Origin: Nocardioides sp. YIM 152315
Lineage (GTDB): Bacteria > Actinomycetota > Actinomycetes > Propionibacteriales > Nocardioidaceae
DNA length: 64,000 bases
Direction: 5' to 3'
Assembly (NCBI RefSeq): GCF_029210375.1
Contig: NZ_JARGER010000018.1
Span: 62,001-126,000 of the forward strand
Part shown: positions 48,960-57,350 of the stretch, piece by piece
Position numbering within the stretch: the first letter of the stretch is position 1
Layout: the number at the start of each line of letters is the position of its first letter
Position numbers and translations under genes: made by a program
The notes under the pieces: generated by a model
What the model was told of the DNA's origin: nothing
The model's database searches: none
The model's input: only the letters and a program-made list of their open reading frames with translations

Positions 48960-49079
48960 TGCGACCTCCCTCGTCCCCGCCCGGATGTGCGCCGCGTCGG
49001 CCCGCTGGTGCTCCGCACCGCAGGTCTGTCAATATCGTTGACCAGGTGACCCGCAACCGCAAGGGAACGACGGGGGAAG

Positions 49080-50165
49080 ATGGCTGAAGCCGCATCGGGG
49101 CACGACGACGCGCTCGACTACCGCTCGGCGATGACGTCGCCGTGCGACACCTGTGCCACGAGCCCGTGCTGTACCTACCTGCCGCTCGACAACTTCGAGG
49201 TGCACACGCTCGTCGACCTCGACTACGCGGTCTTCTTGTTGAACTTCGAGGACATCGAGCTGGGCGTGAACCGGGCGGGGGAGTGGACGTCGTTCTACGT
49301 CCGATCCTGCCGACACCTCACGGCCGAGGGCCGCTGCGGCGTACACGGGACCGACGAGCAGCCGCACGTGTGCCAGCAGTACAGCGCGTTCAACTGCTGG
49401 TACCGGCCGGCGCTGGTCGCCGAGCGCGGTGACCACGTGCGGGTCGATCGCGCGCGCCTGCAGTGGATCCTGGACCGCATCGAGTTCGGGCCCGACCGCG
49501 AGATCCGGGCACTGCCGACCTGGGAGGAGCTCAGCGCGCATGTCGCCGCGGAGCCGCTGCCGCGCGTCGGTCCGACCGGTGCCCCGCACGACTCGCCGAA
49601 GCCCTTCGCCGAGGCGCCCGGCCCGTCGGACGTCGTGGCGCCGCCGGGCTCGCCGGGACTGGCCATCCTCACCGCGCACGAGCCGTGCGACGGGTGTGCC
49701 GCCTATTGCTGCACGACGCTGCTGTTCCCGATCAGCCCGCCGGACTCGATGAGCCATCTCGACTACCTGCGCTTCGTCCTCGGCTTCCCGAACGTGACGA
49801 TCAACGTCGTCGACCGGGTGTGGCGTCTGGCCGTCCGCACCCGGTGCCGGCACCTCGACGGGAACCGGTGCGGGGTCTTCGGCGAGTGGGACCGTCCGCT
49901 GCGGTGCAGCGGCTACGACGCCTGGCAGTGCAGCTACGTGCCTTCGCTCGGTCCGCAGGCGGTCGAGCGACCACCTCGCGGTGTCACCCTCACGGCCGAC
50001 GACTTCCCGCTGCTGGCCGACTGCCTCGGCTACGACGTCGAGACCGGCGAGGTCGTCGACGTTCCCGACCTGGAGGGCCTCGCCGCCGCGCTCTACGTGC
50101 TGCGCGCCGAGCGGGACGCCCTCGCCGCGGGGCGACGTCAGCTGCCGATCACGCCCGTGGGCTGA
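49080..50165 (+). CDS. Tandem YkgJ-like cysteine-cluster protein
   Basis: 361 aa with two copies of a CxxCx(3-4)CC...CRHL..GRCGV...C...C module: first C22, C25, C30, C31, C77, C86, C98, C106; second C203, C206, C210, C211, C256, C264, C276, C284. YkgJ/UPF0153-type proteins bind Zn or Fe-S through such Cys sets; function unknown. The pairing of two full modules, each with a VHTLVDLDYAVFLL- or MSHLDYLRFVLGF-type helix, is distinctive. ATG 49080; the 3' end overlaps the convergent AAA+ gene by 17 bases. TATCGT at 49033-49038 is a -10 candidate. Confidence 0.82.
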   Translation: MAEAASGHDDALDYRSAMTSPCDTCATSPCCTYLPLDNFEVHTLVDLDYAVFLLNFEDIELGVNRAGEWTSFYVRSCRHLTAEGRCGVHGTDEQPHVCQQYSAFNCWYRPALVAERGDHVRVDRARLQWILDRIEFGPDREIRALPTWEELSAHVAAEPLPRVGPTGAPHDSPKPFAEAPGPSDVVAPPGSPGLAILTAHEPCDGCAAYCCTTLLFPISPPDSMSHLDYLRFVLGFPNVTINVVDRVWRLAVRTRCRHLDGNRCGVFGEWDRPLRCSGYDAWQCSYVPSLGPQAVERPPRGVTLTADDFPLLADCLGYDVETGEVVDVPDLEGLAAALYVLRAERDALAAGRRQLPITPVG

Positions 50166-51891
50166 TCTCGAGCGCCGGGGGTCGGCGACCGAGCTTCTGG
50201 AACTCGCGCAGCGTCGCCGCCCACACGTGGTGCATGCCCACGGTCCGGCGCTCCGTCGCGGCGTCGTAGGCGGCGCCGAGGACGATGTTGCGGATCTCGC
50301 CGCCGGTGAGCTCCACCTGCTCGGCCAGCCTCACGACGTCCACCGGGTCGTCCGCATCGAGATCGCCGGCGTTCTGCAGGTGCCGCTCCCACAGCCGTCG
50401 TCGGGTGTGCGGGTCCGGTTCGGGGAAGTGGATGACGAAGTGCAGCCGACGGGAGAAGGCGGGGTCGACGTTGCCGTGCAGGTTCGTCGCCAACAGCGTC
50501 ACCCCGTCGAAGTTCTCCATCCGCTGCAGCAGGAAGGAGATCTCCTGGTTGGCGTAGCGGTCGTGGGCGTCGCGCACCGCCGAGCGTTGGCCGAAGAGCG
50601 CGTCGGCCTCGTCGAAGAAGAGGACGACGTGGGCCGACTCGGCGTCGGCGAAGATGCGGTCGAGGTGCTTCGAGGTCTCGCCGACGTACTTGTCGACCAC
50701 GGCGGAGAGGTCGATCTGGCGCAGCTCGCGGCCGAGCTCCGCGGCCACCACCTGAGCGGCGAGGGTCTTTCCGGTGCCGGGCGGGCCGGTCAGCAGCGCG
50801 GTCAGACCGGTGCCCTTGCCGCCCAGCCCGTGGATCGGCCCGCGGACGAGCACCTCGTCGCGGGCCTCGACCCAGCGAACCAGACGGCGCAGCTCGTCCA
50901 GGGGAGCCTGAGGCAGCACGAGGTCGTCGAAGACCGCGACCGGCAGATCGTCCGACGACGGCCGCGGCGCAGGCACGTCGACCACGGCGGCGACCCCCGG
51001 CTCGAGGAAGCGCGGAACCGTCGTGACGATCACCGCGACCTGCGCCGGTGCGCGAGTGAGAGTGTCGACCCACGCCGGCCCCAGCTCGGTGGGGTCGTCG
51101 ATGCCGGCGACGACCAGCGCCGAGTGGTAGAGGGCGGCTTCCAGGGTGGCCTCGGCCAGGAGCGCGCCGGGGTCGGAGGTACGGCGCAGGTCGACGACCA
51201 GGGTGCTGAGACCGACCTGTCCGAACCCGGCGACGGCCGATCCGGCGGCATCGAGGCCGGCCGAGGATCGCAGCCACACCAGGCCCACGCCACCCTCGGT
51301 GAGCTCGGCGAGCCGGTCGGCCGGGGGGCCGGACGCCGGCCCCACCACGTCGCTGGCCCGCGTCAGCGTCGCCGAGGGGGTCGCCACCTCGGCCAGGAAC
51401 GAGGTGATCCGCTCCGACGTGGCCACGGTCCTGCGCGGCAGCGGCCCGTCTCCGACGACGGCGAGCAGCCCGTGCGCCCGCAGGGGCGAGGACGGCCCGA
51501 CCCAGTGCGGTCCGGACAGTGACGGGATGCGGCACAGCTCCAGGGCGAGCCCGACGCTGGCCCGTCCGTCGCTCCCGGGTCCGGACAGCAGCTCGAACGC
51601 GCGGGCGAGGTTGGCGTCGAAGTCCGGGGCGGCGGCGACGGCCAGCAGCCGCAACGAGGTGTCGTCGAGGCCGAAGGCCCAGCCGATCCGCGCCAACGGG
51701 TCCCGACGCTCGGTCGGTCCGGTGGCCTCTGCCGGTCCGGTGGGCTCGGTGGCCGGTGGCCGGCCGTAGTCGGCGGCGAGGACCCGGAGGATCGCATCGA
51801 GGGCATCTCGGACGTCCGACCCCACGTGGTCGACGCGCCGATGCACGGCGGCGACCACCTCGGTCGCCACCTCGGCCAAGCGTTCGTGCAC
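50149..51891 (-). CDS. AAA+ ATPase, CDC48-like, of the type found with eCIS (Afp15/Pvc15-like)
   Basis: 580 aa. N-terminal helical domain (1-165) with the pattern LARIGWAFGLDDTSLRLLAVAAAPDFDANLARAF (in parts), then a degenerate AAA-like module (about 200-300, no Walker A), then an active AAA+ module: Walker A GPPGTGKT (369-376), Walker B FFDEAD (425-430), sensor-1 N470, arginine finger FSRRLHF (481-482). This layout is that of eCIS-associated ATPases, which assemble or disassemble injection particles; no sheath, tube or baseplate gene is present here. GTG 51891 chosen. Convergent with the cysteine-cluster gene. Family placement is by pattern recognition. Confidence 0.8.
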   Translation of the reverse strand: MHERLAEVATEVVAAVHRRVDHVGSDVRDALDAILRVLAADYGRPPATEPTGPAEATGPTERRDPLARIGWAFGLDDTSLRLLAVAAAPDFDANLARAFELLSGPGSDGRASVGLALELCRIPSLSGPHWVGPSSPLRAHGLLAVVGDGPLPRRTVATSERITSFLAEVATPSATLTRASDVVGPASGPPADRLAELTEGGVGLVWLRSSAGLDAAGSAVAGFGQVGLSTLVVDLRRTSDPGALLAEATLEAALYHSALVVAGIDDPTELGPAWVDTLTRAPAQVAVIVTTVPRFLEPGVAAVVDVPAPRPSSDDLPVAVFDDLVLPQAPLDELRRLVRWVEARDEVLVRGPIHGLGGKGTGLTALLTGPPGTGKTLAAQVVAAELGRELRQIDLSAVVDKYVGETSKHLDRIFADAESAHVVLFFDEADALFGQRSAVRDAHDRYANQEISFLLQRMENFDGVTLLATNLHGNVDPAFSRRLHFVIHFPEPDPHTRRRLWERHLQNAGDLDADDPVDVVRLAEQVELTGGEIRNIVLGAAYDAATERRTVGMHHVWAATLREFQKLGRRPPALEISPRA

Positions 51892-51919
51892 GACGCCGCC
51901 TCGCTCTCTCCTGCCGGAC

Positions 51920-52375
51920 TCAGCTCTGGTATCGCTCCCGCGGCAGCAGCGCGCAGGTGATGCGGGAGGTGCACACCCGCTTGCCGTCCTCGTCGGTGAT
52001 GACGACCTCGTACGACGCGGTGGTCCGGCCGAGGTGGATGGCGGTGGCCGTGCCGGTGACCGTGCCCGACGTCGCCGAGCGGTGATGGGTCGCGTTGATC
52101 TCGATGCCCACCGACAGCTTGTCCGGGTGTGCGTGGACGGCCGAGCCCACCGACCCGAGGGTCTCGGCGAGCGCCACCGAGGCGCCGCCGTGGAGCAGCC
52201 CGTAGGGCTGGGTGTTGCCCTCGACGGGCATCGTGCCGACCACCCGCTCGGCGGAGATCTCGACGAGCCGCACGCCCATCTTCTCGTTCAGCCCGCCCAT
52301 GCCCTGGGGCATGGCGGCGACGTAGTCCTCGATGCTCAGCTCGCCCTGCTGGCCGTCGTGTTGAGGGGTGCTCAT
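51920..52375 (-). CDS. PaaI-type hotdog thioesterase
   Basis: 151 aa single hotdog fold. The HGGASVALAETLGSVG block carries the PaaI/4HBT catalytic region, followed by INATHHRSA. Hydrolyses acyl-CoA (often phenylacetyl-CoA or aromatic-CoA); the substrate here is unknown. ATG 52375 (MSTPQHDG) chosen over a longer frame; it faces polA with 42 bases between. The gene lies downstream of no clear operon. Confidence 0.8.
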   Translation of the reverse strand: MSTPQHDGQQGELSIEDYVAAMPQGMGGLNEKMGVRLVEISAERVVGTMPVEGNTQPYGLLHGGASVALAETLGSVGSAVHAHPDKLSVGIEINATHHRSATSGTVTGTATAIHLGRTTASYEVVITDEDGKRVCTSRITCALLPRERYQS

Positions 52376-52405
52376 GGCCCCATCCTGCCTGTCCGTGGGC
52401 GCCGC

Positions 52406-52411
52406 TAGAGT
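52406..52411 (+). promoter_or_regulatory. -10 box for polA, leaderless start
   Basis: TAGAGT ends 6 bases before GTG 52418; cgcaggg is between. A leaderless or near-leaderless mRNA is likely. Confidence 0.5.
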
Positions 52412-52417
52412 CGCAGG

Positions 52418-55084
52418 GTGCCACGCCTGCTGCTGCTCGACGGTCACTCGCTCGCCTACCGCGCCTTCTTCGCGCTGCCGGTGGAGAACTTCTCCACCAC
52501 CACCGGCCAGCACACCAACGCCGTCTACGGCTTCACCTCGATGCTGATCAACGTGCTGCGCGACGAGCAGCCCACCCACGTCGGCGTCGCGTTCGACGTC
52601 TCCCGCCAGACGTTCCGCCTGGAGGAGTACTCCGAATACAAGGCGAAGCGCAACAAGACGCCGGGGGAGTTCAGCAGCCAGCTGCCGCTGATCGAGGAGG
52701 TCCTCTCCGCGCTGCGCATCCCGTTCCTGAAGAAGGACGGCTACGAGGCCGACGACATCATCGCCACGCTGGTCACGCGGGCCCTCGCGGACGAGGAGAT
52801 GGAGGTCCTGATCCTCACCGGCGACCGCGACTCACTCCAGCTCGTCACCGACCGCTCGACGGTGCTCTACCCGATGCGCGGCGTCTCCGACCTGGCCCGG
52901 ATGACCCCCGCGGCCGTCGAGGAGAAGTACGCCGTGCCGCCGGCTCGCTACCCCGAGCTCGCCGCGATCGTGGGGGAGACCTCCGACAACCTGCCGGGCG
53001 TGCCGGGGGTCGGCCAGGGGTTCGCCGCGAAGTGGATCAACCAGTACGACGGCCTCGACAACGTCATCGCGCACGCCGACGAGATCACCGGCAAGAAGGG
53101 CGAGGCGCTGCGCGCGCACCTCGGCGACGTGATCCGCAACCGCCGGCTCAACGCGCTGGTGCGCGACCTCGACCTCGAGGTCGGACCCGCCGACCTCGTC
53201 GTACGCCCGTGGGACCGCCACGAGGTGCACACGCTCTTCGACGGCCTGGAGTTCCGGGTGCTGCGCGACCGGCTGTTCGAGACGCTGAGCTCGGAGGAGG
53301 AGATCGACGACTCGGGCTTCGAGCTCTCCGGCACGGTGCTCGCCGCGGGCCAGGTGGGCGGGTGGCTGGCCGAGCATGCGGCGACCGGCGACCGGGTCGG
53401 GCTGCACGTCGTCGGCCGCTGGGGCTCCGGCACCGGCGAGGTCAGCTCGCTGGCCCTCGCGACGGCCGACGGCACGGCCGGGTGGATCGCGGTCGACGAG
53501 CTAGGGACCGACGACCAGGCCGCGCTCGCCGGCTGGCTGGCCGACGCCGAGCGACCCAAGGTGCTCCACGACGCGAAGGGGCCGATGCTGGCGCTGTCGG
53601 CGTGGGGGATGCCGCTCGCGGGCGTCGTCCGCGACACCGCGCTGTCGGCGTACCTCGCCCGGCCCGACCAGCGCTCCTACGACCTCGCCGACCTCACGGT
53701 GCGCTACCTCAAGCGCGAGCTCAAGCAGGGCGGCGTCGACGACGGACAGCTCAGCCTGGGGCTCGACGACGAGGTGACCGGCGAGATCGAGATGCTGCAC
53801 GCCCGTGCCGTGCTCGACCTGGCGGCGGCCCTCGACGACGAGCTCGAGGAGCGCGGCGGCACCCGGCTGCTCGCCGACGTCGAGCTGCCGCTGGTGGACC
53901 TGCTGGCCGACATGGAGCGCACCGGCATCGCCGTCGACGTCGACCACCTCGAGACGCTCGAGAGCCACTTCGCGGCCGAGGTGCGACAGGCGGCCGACGA
54001 CGCGTACGCCGTGATCGGCAAGGAGATCAACCTCGGCTCGCCCAAGCAGCTCCAGGTGGTGCTCTTCGACGAGCTCGACATGCCGAAGACCAAGCGCACC
54101 AAGACCGGCTACACCACCGACGCCGACGCGCTCCAGGCGCTCTACGTGAAGACCGAGCACCCGTTCCTGCTGCACCTGCTCCGCCACCGGGACGTGTCGC
54201 GGCTGCGGCAGACGATCGAGGGGCTGCTCAAGACGGTCGCGGGCGACGGGCGCATCCACACGACGTTCAACCAGATGATCGCCGCCACCGGCCGGCTCTC
54301 GAGCACCGACCCCAACCTGCAGAACATCCCGATCCGCACCGAGGAGGGTCGCCGCATCCGCGAGGGCTTCGTGGTCGGTGCCGGCTTCGAGTCGCTGATG
54401 ACGGCCGACTACAGCCAGATCGAGATGCGGATCATGGCGCACCTCTCCGAGGACGAGCTGCTGATCGAGGCGTTCAAGTCGGGTCGTGACTTCCACTCGA
54501 TCACGGCCGCGCGGGTCTTCGACGTCCCGGCCGACGACGTGAACGTCGAGATGCGCGCGAAGATCAAGGCGATGAACTACGGCCTGGCCTACGGCCTGTC
54601 CGCCTTCGGCCTCGGGCAGCAGCTCGGCATCGACCCGAGCGAGGCGCGCGGGCTGATGGACGAGTACTTCCAGACCTTCGGCGGCATCCGCGACTACCTC
54701 GGGGGCGTGGTCGACGAGGCCCGCAAGACCGGCTTCACCGAGACCATCTGGGGGCGGCGCCGCTACCTGCCCGACCTCACCAGCGACAACCGCCAGCGCC
54801 GCGAGATGGCCGAGCGGATGGCGCTCAACGCGCCCATCCAGGGCTCCGCGGCCGACCTCATCAAGGTCGCCATGCTCAACGTCGACCGCGCCGTCACCGA
54901 GGCCGGCCTGAAGTCCCGGATGCTCCTCCAGGTCCACGACGAGCTCGTCTTCGAGGTCGCCACGGGGGAGCAGGAGGCACTCGAGACCCTGGTGCGCGAC
55001 CAGATGGGCGGCGCCGCCGGCCTCGCCGTCCCGCTCGACGTGTCGGTCGGCTTCGGCCGGAGCTGGCACGAGGCAGCTCACTGA
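52418..55084 (+). CDS. polA: DNA polymerase I
   Basis: 888 aa. 5'-3' exonuclease/flap domain (1-300; LLLLDGHSLAYRAFFAL, KKDGYEADDIIATL, TGDRDSLQLV), a 3'-5' exonuclease-like domain (about 315-480) lacking the catalytic Asp-x-Glu motif (as in mycobacterial and Taq PolA), and the family A polymerase domain: SSTDPNLQNIPIRT, TADYSQIEMR (metal Asp), MNYGLAYGLSAFGL (O helix) and VHDELVFE (second metal Asp). Repair and Okazaki maturation. GTG 52418 follows a -10 box by 6 bases. Confidence 0.97.
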   Translation: MPRLLLLDGHSLAYRAFFALPVENFSTTTGQHTNAVYGFTSMLINVLRDEQPTHVGVAFDVSRQTFRLEEYSEYKAKRNKTPGEFSSQLPLIEEVLSALRIPFLKKDGYEADDIIATLVTRALADEEMEVLILTGDRDSLQLVTDRSTVLYPMRGVSDLARMTPAAVEEKYAVPPARYPELAAIVGETSDNLPGVPGVGQGFAAKWINQYDGLDNVIAHADEITGKKGEALRAHLGDVIRNRRLNALVRDLDLEVGPADLVVRPWDRHEVHTLFDGLEFRVLRDRLFETLSSEEEIDDSGFELSGTVLAAGQVGGWLAEHAATGDRVGLHVVGRWGSGTGEVSSLALATADGTAGWIAVDELGTDDQAALAGWLADAERPKVLHDAKGPMLALSAWGMPLAGVVRDTALSAYLARPDQRSYDLADLTVRYLKRELKQGGVDDGQLSLGLDDEVTGEIEMLHARAVLDLAAALDDELEERGGTRLLADVELPLVDLLADMERTGIAVDVDHLETLESHFAAEVRQAADDAYAVIGKEINLGSPKQLQVVLFDELDMPKTKRTKTGYTTDADALQALYVKTEHPFLLHLLRHRDVSRLRQTIEGLLKTVAGDGRIHTTFNQMIAATGRLSSTDPNLQNIPIRTEEGRRIREGFVVGAGFESLMTADYSQIEMRIMAHLSEDELLIEAFKSGRDFHSITAARVFDVPADDVNVEMRAKIKAMNYGLAYGLSAFGLGQQLGIDPSEARGLMDEYFQTFGGIRDYLGGVVDEARKTGFTETIWGRRRYLPDLTSDNRQRREMAERMALNAPIQGSAADLIKVAMLNVDRAVTEAGLKSRMLLQVHDELVFEVATGEQEALETLVRDQMGGAAGLAVPLDVSVGFGRSWHEAAH

Positions 55085-55103
55085 GCCCGGATCGACCGGC
55101 TCA
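55082..55103. terminator. Weak hairpin between polA and the flippase gene
   Basis: TGAGCC...GGCTCA, 6-base arms around a 10-base loop, overlapping the polA stop and the convergent gene's stop region. Low stability. Confidence 0.3.
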
Positions 55104-56375
55104 GCGGGTCCCAGGCGTCACCGGCATACCGGCCTCGTCGTCCGGGACCGGTTCCCGGAGCCGCCAGAAGCTGACCGCCGTGAGCACCACCAGCAGGACG
55201 GCATCCACCACGAGCACACCGACGAGCAGCGTCCCGACGGTCGTCGCCTGAACCGTGGCGATCAGCAGCAGCGCGACGCCGCCCCAGACCAGGTACGTCG
55301 AGCGCGTGCCCCGCCTCGCGAGGACGGAGTAGACGAGCAGCTGGATCATCGCCAGCACCGTGCCGAGGGCGGCGAACAGCCACAGCCTCGACTCGACCTC
55401 GGCGTACTCGGTGCCACCGACGAAGATCATCGCGACGTCGGAGAGCAACCACGCCCCGAGCACGCAGGCGACGCCGAGCGCCGCCACCAGGGACAGGCTG
55501 CGGACGAGCGCGAGACGCCGCTGTCCGGCAGTCGCCATCGACGGGAACGCCACGACCACGACGAACTGCGGCAGGAACAGCACCGCCTTGGTCAGGATGA
55601 GGCCACCGGCGTAGAGGCCGGCGTCGTGAGGGTCCAGCACGTTGCGGGCGACCACCACGTCGAGGTTCGAAAGCAGGTAGAAGCCGAGCAGGGTGAACGA
55701 AGCGATGCACGCCTCTCGCGCGATCGGCCGGGCGAGGTGCTCGTCGCTGGTCGCGCCCGGACCCCGATGGGCGCGGAGCGCCCCCCAGCCGATGATCACC
55801 GGCACCCACAGGCCGAGCATGACGCCGAGCATCGCGCTGGTCTCCGTGGGGCTGACCAGGATGCACACCGTGCCGATGGCGATCCGCGGGATGCCGACAC
55901 CGAGGTAGAGCAGTCCCAACGGAAGCCAGCGTCGCTCTCCCTGCAGGATCCCGCCCTGACCGCCTGCGACGGACAACGGCACCGCGGCGACCGCGAGCAG
56001 GAGCGCGGGCAGGATGCTGTCGAGCTTGAGGATCTCCTTCACCGCGGGCGACAGCACGATCATCAGCGCGCCAAGGGCGAGCGACGCGCGATGGGTGACC
56101 CTCAGGACCTGTCGCTCGATCTGCGCGACGTGCCAGGGCTGCTCGGCGATCCGGCGGGCCGCCGTCGCCTGCAGGCCGAGCTGGAGCACAGCGAGCACCA
56201 TGAGCAGGGCCATCAGGCTCGCGATCGCGCCGTACTCGCTGGGGCCGAGCACGCGGGCGGCGACCATCTGGAACCCGTACGTCGCGATGTTCATGACCCC
56301 CATCGCGACGGCGATGCCGGCGCTACCGCGGAAGATGGAGCCGCCGTCGGATCGCAGGGTCGAACCGGTGGTCAC
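55101..56375 (-). CDS. Oligosaccharide flippase (MOP superfamily) family membrane protein
   Basis: 424 aa, about 12 membrane segments. VMNIATYGFQMVAARVLGPSEYGAIASL (in parts) is the Wzx/polysaccharide-flippase signature; EACIASFTLLGFYLLSNLDVVVAR starts the second half. Likely flips lipid-linked oligosaccharide across the membrane. I chose GTG 56375 because a -10 box (TACGCT, minus strand, 56383-56388) ends 7 bases upstream; GTG 56399 is the longer choice. It faces the DPA synthesis genes divergently. Confidence 0.78.
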   Translation of the reverse strand: MTTGSTLRSDGGSIFRGSAGIAVAMGVMNIATYGFQMVAARVLGPSEYGAIASLMALLMVLAVLQLGLQATAARRIAEQPWHVAQIERQVLRVTHRASLALGALMIVLSPAVKEILKLDSILPALLLAVAAVPLSVAGGQGGILQGERRWLPLGLLYLGVGIPRIAIGTVCILVSPTETSAMLGVMLGLWVPVIIGWGALRAHRGPGATSDEHLARPIAREACIASFTLLGFYLLSNLDVVVARNVLDPHDAGLYAGGLILTKAVLFLPQFVVVVAFPSMATAGQRRLALVRSLSLVAALGVACVLGAWLLSDVAMIFVGGTEYAEVESRLWLFAALGTVLAMIQLLVYSVLARRGTRSTYLVWGGVALLLIATVQATTVGTLLVGVLVVDAVLLVVLTAVSFWRLREPVPDDEAGMPVTPGTR

Positions 56376-56382
56376 GGGTTGC

Positions 56383-56388
56383 AGCGTA
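56383..56388 (-). promoter_or_regulatory. -10 box for the flippase gene, leaderless start
   Basis: TACGCT on the minus strand ends 7 bases before GTG 56375. Confidence 0.5.
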
Positions 56389-56467
56389 CGGTGCCCCACC
56401 GCCGTTGCCGAACCCGCCCGCTCGCGGCCAGATGTGCCGGTCAGAGGTGGAGGCGGACGCCACGCCC

Positions 56468-56473
56468 TAGACT
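56468..56473 (+). promoter_or_regulatory. -10 box for the DPA operon, leaderless start
   Basis: TAGACT ends 7 bases before GTG 56481. Shares the 105-base divergent gap with the flippase promoter. Confidence 0.5.
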
Positions 56474-56480
56474 CCCGGCC

Positions 56481-57350
56481 GTGACGACGCCCGGCGCCCT
56501 GCTCCAGACGATGCGCCCGCGGCAGTGGGTCAAGAACGTGCTGGTCGTCGCCGCGCCTCTCGCGGCTGGTGCCGCGGGCGACCCCGCGGTCCTGACGTCG
56601 ACGCTGCTGGCATTCGTCTCGTTCTGCTTAGCGGCCTCGGCGATCTACCTCGTCAACGACTGTGCCGACGTCGCGGCGGATCGGTTACATCCGCTGAAAC
56701 GGAAGCGTCCCGTCGCGTCCGGCGCTCTCCCGGTGCGGCGAGCCCTGCTCCTGGCGGCGTTCCTTGCGGTCTGCGCCCTCGGCGTCGCCGCACTTGCTCG
56801 ATGGGAGCTCGTGCTGATCGTCGCGAGCTACGTCGCCATGATGGTGCTGTATTCGTATTGGCTGAAGCACGAGCCGGTCGTGGACTTGCTCCTCGTCGCC
56901 GGCGGCTTTCTGATGCGCGCCGTCGCCGGTGGCCTGGCATCGGGCCTACCCATCTCGGACTGGTTCCTGCTGGTGGCGGGCTTCGGTTCGCTCTTCGTCG
57001 TGGCAGGCAAGCGCTACTCTGAGTTGCACACGCTCGGCAGCGAGGCCGGGACCCGGAAGTCGCTGGTGCGGTACACCGCGTCTTACCTGCGGTTCAGCTG
57101 GGGCGTCGCCGCCGCGGTCACGATCACCGGATACTGCCTCTGGGCATTCGAGAACTCGAACATGTCGTCCGTCCTGCCGTGGCACAAGCTCTCCATCGTC
57201 CTCTTCGTCGCCGGCATCCTGCGCTACGCGGTGGACGTCGATGCCGGAACGGCGGCGGAGCCTGAGGACATCGTCTGGCGCGACCGGGTCCTGCAGGGCA
57301 TCGGCGTTGGGTGGGTCGCCCTGGTTGCACTCGGGGTGGCCGGTGTCTGA
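56481..57350 (+). CDS. Decaprenyl-phosphate phosphoribosyltransferase (UbiA family)
   Basis: 289 aa UbiA-type membrane enzyme, about 8-9 segments. First Asp-rich motif NDCADVAADRLHPLKRKRPVASG (in parts: NDCADVAAD, KRKRPVASG), second motif GKRYSELHTL; RPRQWVKNVLV near the start. The Mycobacterium orthologue (Rv3806c) makes 5-phosphoribosyl decaprenyl-phosphate, the precursor of decaprenylphosphoryl arabinose. GTG 56481 follows a -10 box by 7 bases. It overlaps dprE1 by 8 bases, so the trio is an operon. Confidence 0.88.
   Translation: MTTPGALLQTMRPRQWVKNVLVVAAPLAAGAAGDPAVLTSTLLAFVSFCLAASAIYLVNDCADVAADRLHPLKRKRPVASGALPVRRALLLAAFLAVCALGVAALARWELVLIVASYVAMMVLYSYWLKHEPVVDLLLVAGGFLMRAVAGGLASGLPISDWFLLVAGFGSLFVVAGKRYSELHTLGSEAGTRKSLVRYTASYLRFSWGVAAAVTITGYCLWAFENSNMSSVLPWHKLSIVLFVAGILRYAVDVDAGTAAEPEDIVWRDRVLQGIGVGWVALVALGVAGV

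Noticed and set aside
47452..52375. A complete contractile injection (eCIS) cluster
   Set aside because: Only an ATPase of that type is seen; no sheath, tube, baseplate or spike gene could be found in either direction.
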